A DNA stretch of 6,724 nucleotides from contig UROR01000110.1 in NCBI GenBank assembly GCA_900549535.1, forward strand, positions 1 to 6,724, read 5' to 3'. The notes under the pieces are model-generated. The model saw nothing but the letters and a program-made list of their open reading frames with translations, had not been told where the DNA came from and made no database searches. Source of the stretch: an uncultured Collinsella sp. (GTDB taxonomy: Bacteria > Actinomycetota > Coriobacteriia > Coriobacteriales > Coriobacteriaceae). Below are positions 5,626 to 6,724 of this stretch, in pieces (the stretch's first letter is position 1; each line of letters begins with the position of its first letter). Both the position numbers and the translations under genes were made by a program.

Positions 5626-5803
5626 GGAGTACACGGGGCGTCGGGTGTCGGCGCCGCGCCCGCCGTTTGTTTCCAGACTGTGTATCTGCGCGTTGGAGAA
5701 CCCGTCTCGCGCCCATGCCATGTTGTCAATGGGTTACAGTATGAACGGCGGCTATGTTTCCGCCAACGCACGAGAGAGTCGTCAACAAGGAGGACGCACG
5801 ACG

Positions 5804-6520
5804 ATGCAGCGTGCCAAACAGATATCGGAGTCTATTGAGCTGGGCATCATCTTGGCACTCGCCGGTGGCTTTATGGACGTTTATTCGTACATTGGGCGCG
5901 ACCATGTTTTCGCCAACGCGCAGACGGGCAACATCTTGCTGGTGGGCGTGAGCATCTCGGAGGGCAATTGGGCACTTGCGGGGCGCTACTTCTTCCCTGT
6001 GGTGTCGTTTGCTGTGGGCATTATGCTTGCCGACCTGGTACACGAGCGTTTTGGCAGCGTGATCCACTGGCGTCAGGTGACGGTGTTCTTTGAAGCTGTC
6101 ATCTTGCTGGGCGTGAGCTTTATCCCCGGTGGCGGTTACAACCTGCTCGCCAACTGCCTCACCTCGTTTGCCTGCGGCATGCAGGTCGAGAGCTTCCGCA
6201 AGATACATGGTCACGGCATTGCCACGACCATGTGCATCGGTAACCTGCGCAATGCGCTGCAAAACGTGGACGACTACATCATCACCCACAAGCGCGGCTT
6301 TTTGGAAAACGGCCTGCTGTACTTTGGCGTGATCTTTACCTTTGTGTTTGGCGCCGTGTTGGGCAACTGGTGTATTGAGCGCATGGGCCTGCACGCCATC
6401 GTCGTGGCAAGCTTGCTACTGTTTGTCGCGTTTGCCATCATGTTCATCGACCGCGAGCGCGACTTGCGCTTACGCTGGAAGGTTGCGGCCGAGGCTTGGA
6501 AAGAGGGCTGTCGAAAGTAG
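5804..6520 (+). CDS. DUF1275 (YoaK-family) membrane protein
   Basis: A 238-residue integral membrane protein of the YoaK/DUF1275 family, whose function is unknown. Family marks: a first helix leading to GFMDVYSYI (Gly22-Asp25), then AQTGNILL (Thr41-Asn43), and a mid-protein CIGNLRNAL segment (about 144-152). Hydrophobic stretches lie at about 11-31, 40-52, 62-80, 92-108, 113-128, 166-189 and 194-214, with a charged C-terminal tail (RERDLRLRWK) probably in the cytoplasm. Length is normal for the family. ATG 5804 is chosen because AAGGAGG lies ten bases upstream and family similarity starts here; an open frame extends back to 5573 without similarity. The gene is divergent from the radical SAM gene and followed at once by a terminator, so it is probably a single-gene unit. 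Confidence 0.9.
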   Translation: MQRAKQISESIELGIILALAGGFMDVYSYIGRDHVFANAQTGNILLVGVSISEGNWALAGRYFFPVVSFAVGIMLADLVHERFGSVIHWRQVTVFFEAVILLGVSFIPGGGYNLLANCLTSFACGMQVESFRKIHGHGIATTMCIGNLRNALQNVDDYIITHKRGFLENGLLYFGVIFTFVFGAVLGNWCIERMGLHAIVVASLLLFVAFAIMFIDRERDLRLRWKVAAEAWKEGCRK

Positions 6521-6526
6521 CCGAAT

Positions 6527-6562
6527 GCGGCAAAGGGGCTGTCCCTTTGCCGCAATATTTTT
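6527..6562 (+). terminator. Intrinsic terminator after the DUF1275 gene
   Basis: GCGGCAAAGGG (6527-6537) pairs perfectly with CCCTTTGCCGC (6543-6553) around a five-base loop, followed by AATATTTTTT. It begins seven bases after the stop codon and should end the DUF1275 transcript. Confidence 0.9.
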
Positions 6563-6571
6563 CATCATCTG

Positions 6572-6626
6572 TTGAAACGCTTTAACAAATTTGACGTTCT
6601 CACGTGCTTTTCGTTTCAAAAGCGTT
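6572..6626. promoter_or_regulatory. Inverted TTGAAACG/AACGCTTT motifs upstream of the dehydrogenase
   Basis: TTGAAACGCTTT (6572-6583) contains two overlapping words whose complements recur as CGTTTCAA (6612-6619) and AAAGCGTT (6619-6626), with the order of the words changed. TTGACG at 6591-6596, between them, could be a -35 box, though no good -10 follows at 16-18 bases. The words with a central CG resemble half-sites of LacI-type sugar regulators, but this is only a resemblance. Confidence 0.4.
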
Positions 6627-6685
6627 AGGATGGGACTCATAGCGTGGGGCGTAATGGGTGCCCCGCACACGATGGGAGGCTATCA

Positions 6686-6724
6686 ATGGCTAATCGTTTC
6701 GTTCTCAACACCATCTCTTATCAT
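6686..6724 (+). CDS. Probable iron-containing alcohol dehydrogenase (lactaldehyde reductase type), start only
   Basis: Only 13 codons are inside the window: MANRFVLNTISYH. E. coli FucO begins MMANRMILNETAWFG, and Fe-ADH relatives share the ANR-x-x-LN start followed by a Gly-rich turn, so a lactaldehyde/propanediol oxidoreductase-like enzyme is the best reading. Such enzymes reduce L-lactaldehyde to 1,2-propanediol with NADH during fucose or rhamnose fermentation. GGGAGG lies six bases before the ATG. The assignment rests on very few residues. Confidence 0.55.
   Translation, partial: MANRFVLNTISYH

Noticed and set aside
5554..5721. Longer start for the radical SAM protein at 5721
   Set aside because: The extra 56 residues have no family similarity and run through the palindrome and -10 box; GTG 5553 has a clear GGGAGG.
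5573..5803. Longer start for the DUF1275 protein at 5573
   Set aside because: Family similarity and an AAGGAGG site support ATG 5804; the upstream part covers the divergent promoter region.

Overview
The window looks like two different genomes, or two once-distant loci, joined at about 1713-1765. The left part (1 to ~1740, all minus strand) is GC-rich. It carries the 3' part of a two-component sensor histidine kinase of the LytS/YesM class, overlapping the start of a lipoprotein sugar-binding protein of the ribose type. This gene pair is typical of gut Firmicutes (Lachnospiraceae/Oscillospiraceae). The right part (~1741 to 6724) reads like a Coriobacteriia genome such as Collinsella. That taxonomic call rests on gene style recalled from memory, not on a search.

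Layout, left to right: partial substrate-binding lipoprotein (1-155, minus); histidine kinase lacking its N-terminal membrane segment (145-1713, minus, frame open further upstream); junction; C-terminal third of an ABC transporter ATPase (~1741-2049, plus). An intergenic stretch (2050-2263) follows, with a dense repeat cluster and a long inverted repeat. Next comes a RelB/DinJ-like antitoxin start (2264-~2338) that runs directly into a truncated, oppositely oriented IS150-group insertion-sequence end (~2320-2460). After this scar the region is intact: a CPBP-family membrane protease (2513-3424, plus); a convergent YgiQ-type radical SAM protein (3421-5553, minus) whose stop codon shares the tetranucleotide CTAG with the CPBP stop; a divergent DUF1275/YoaK membrane protein (5804-6520, plus) with a strong terminator; and the first 13 codons of a probable iron-dependent alcohol dehydrogenase (6686 onward, plus).

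Functionally this is not one system. The left pair probably senses and binds a sugar. The right genes look like independent housekeeping or accessory units, each with its own ribosome binding site. The most unusual content is the two abrupt joins (kinase/ABC ATPase and antitoxin/IS end) and several perfect inverted repeats in the intergenic spaces. I found no convincing new multi-gene system, CRISPR array, tRNA or rRNA.
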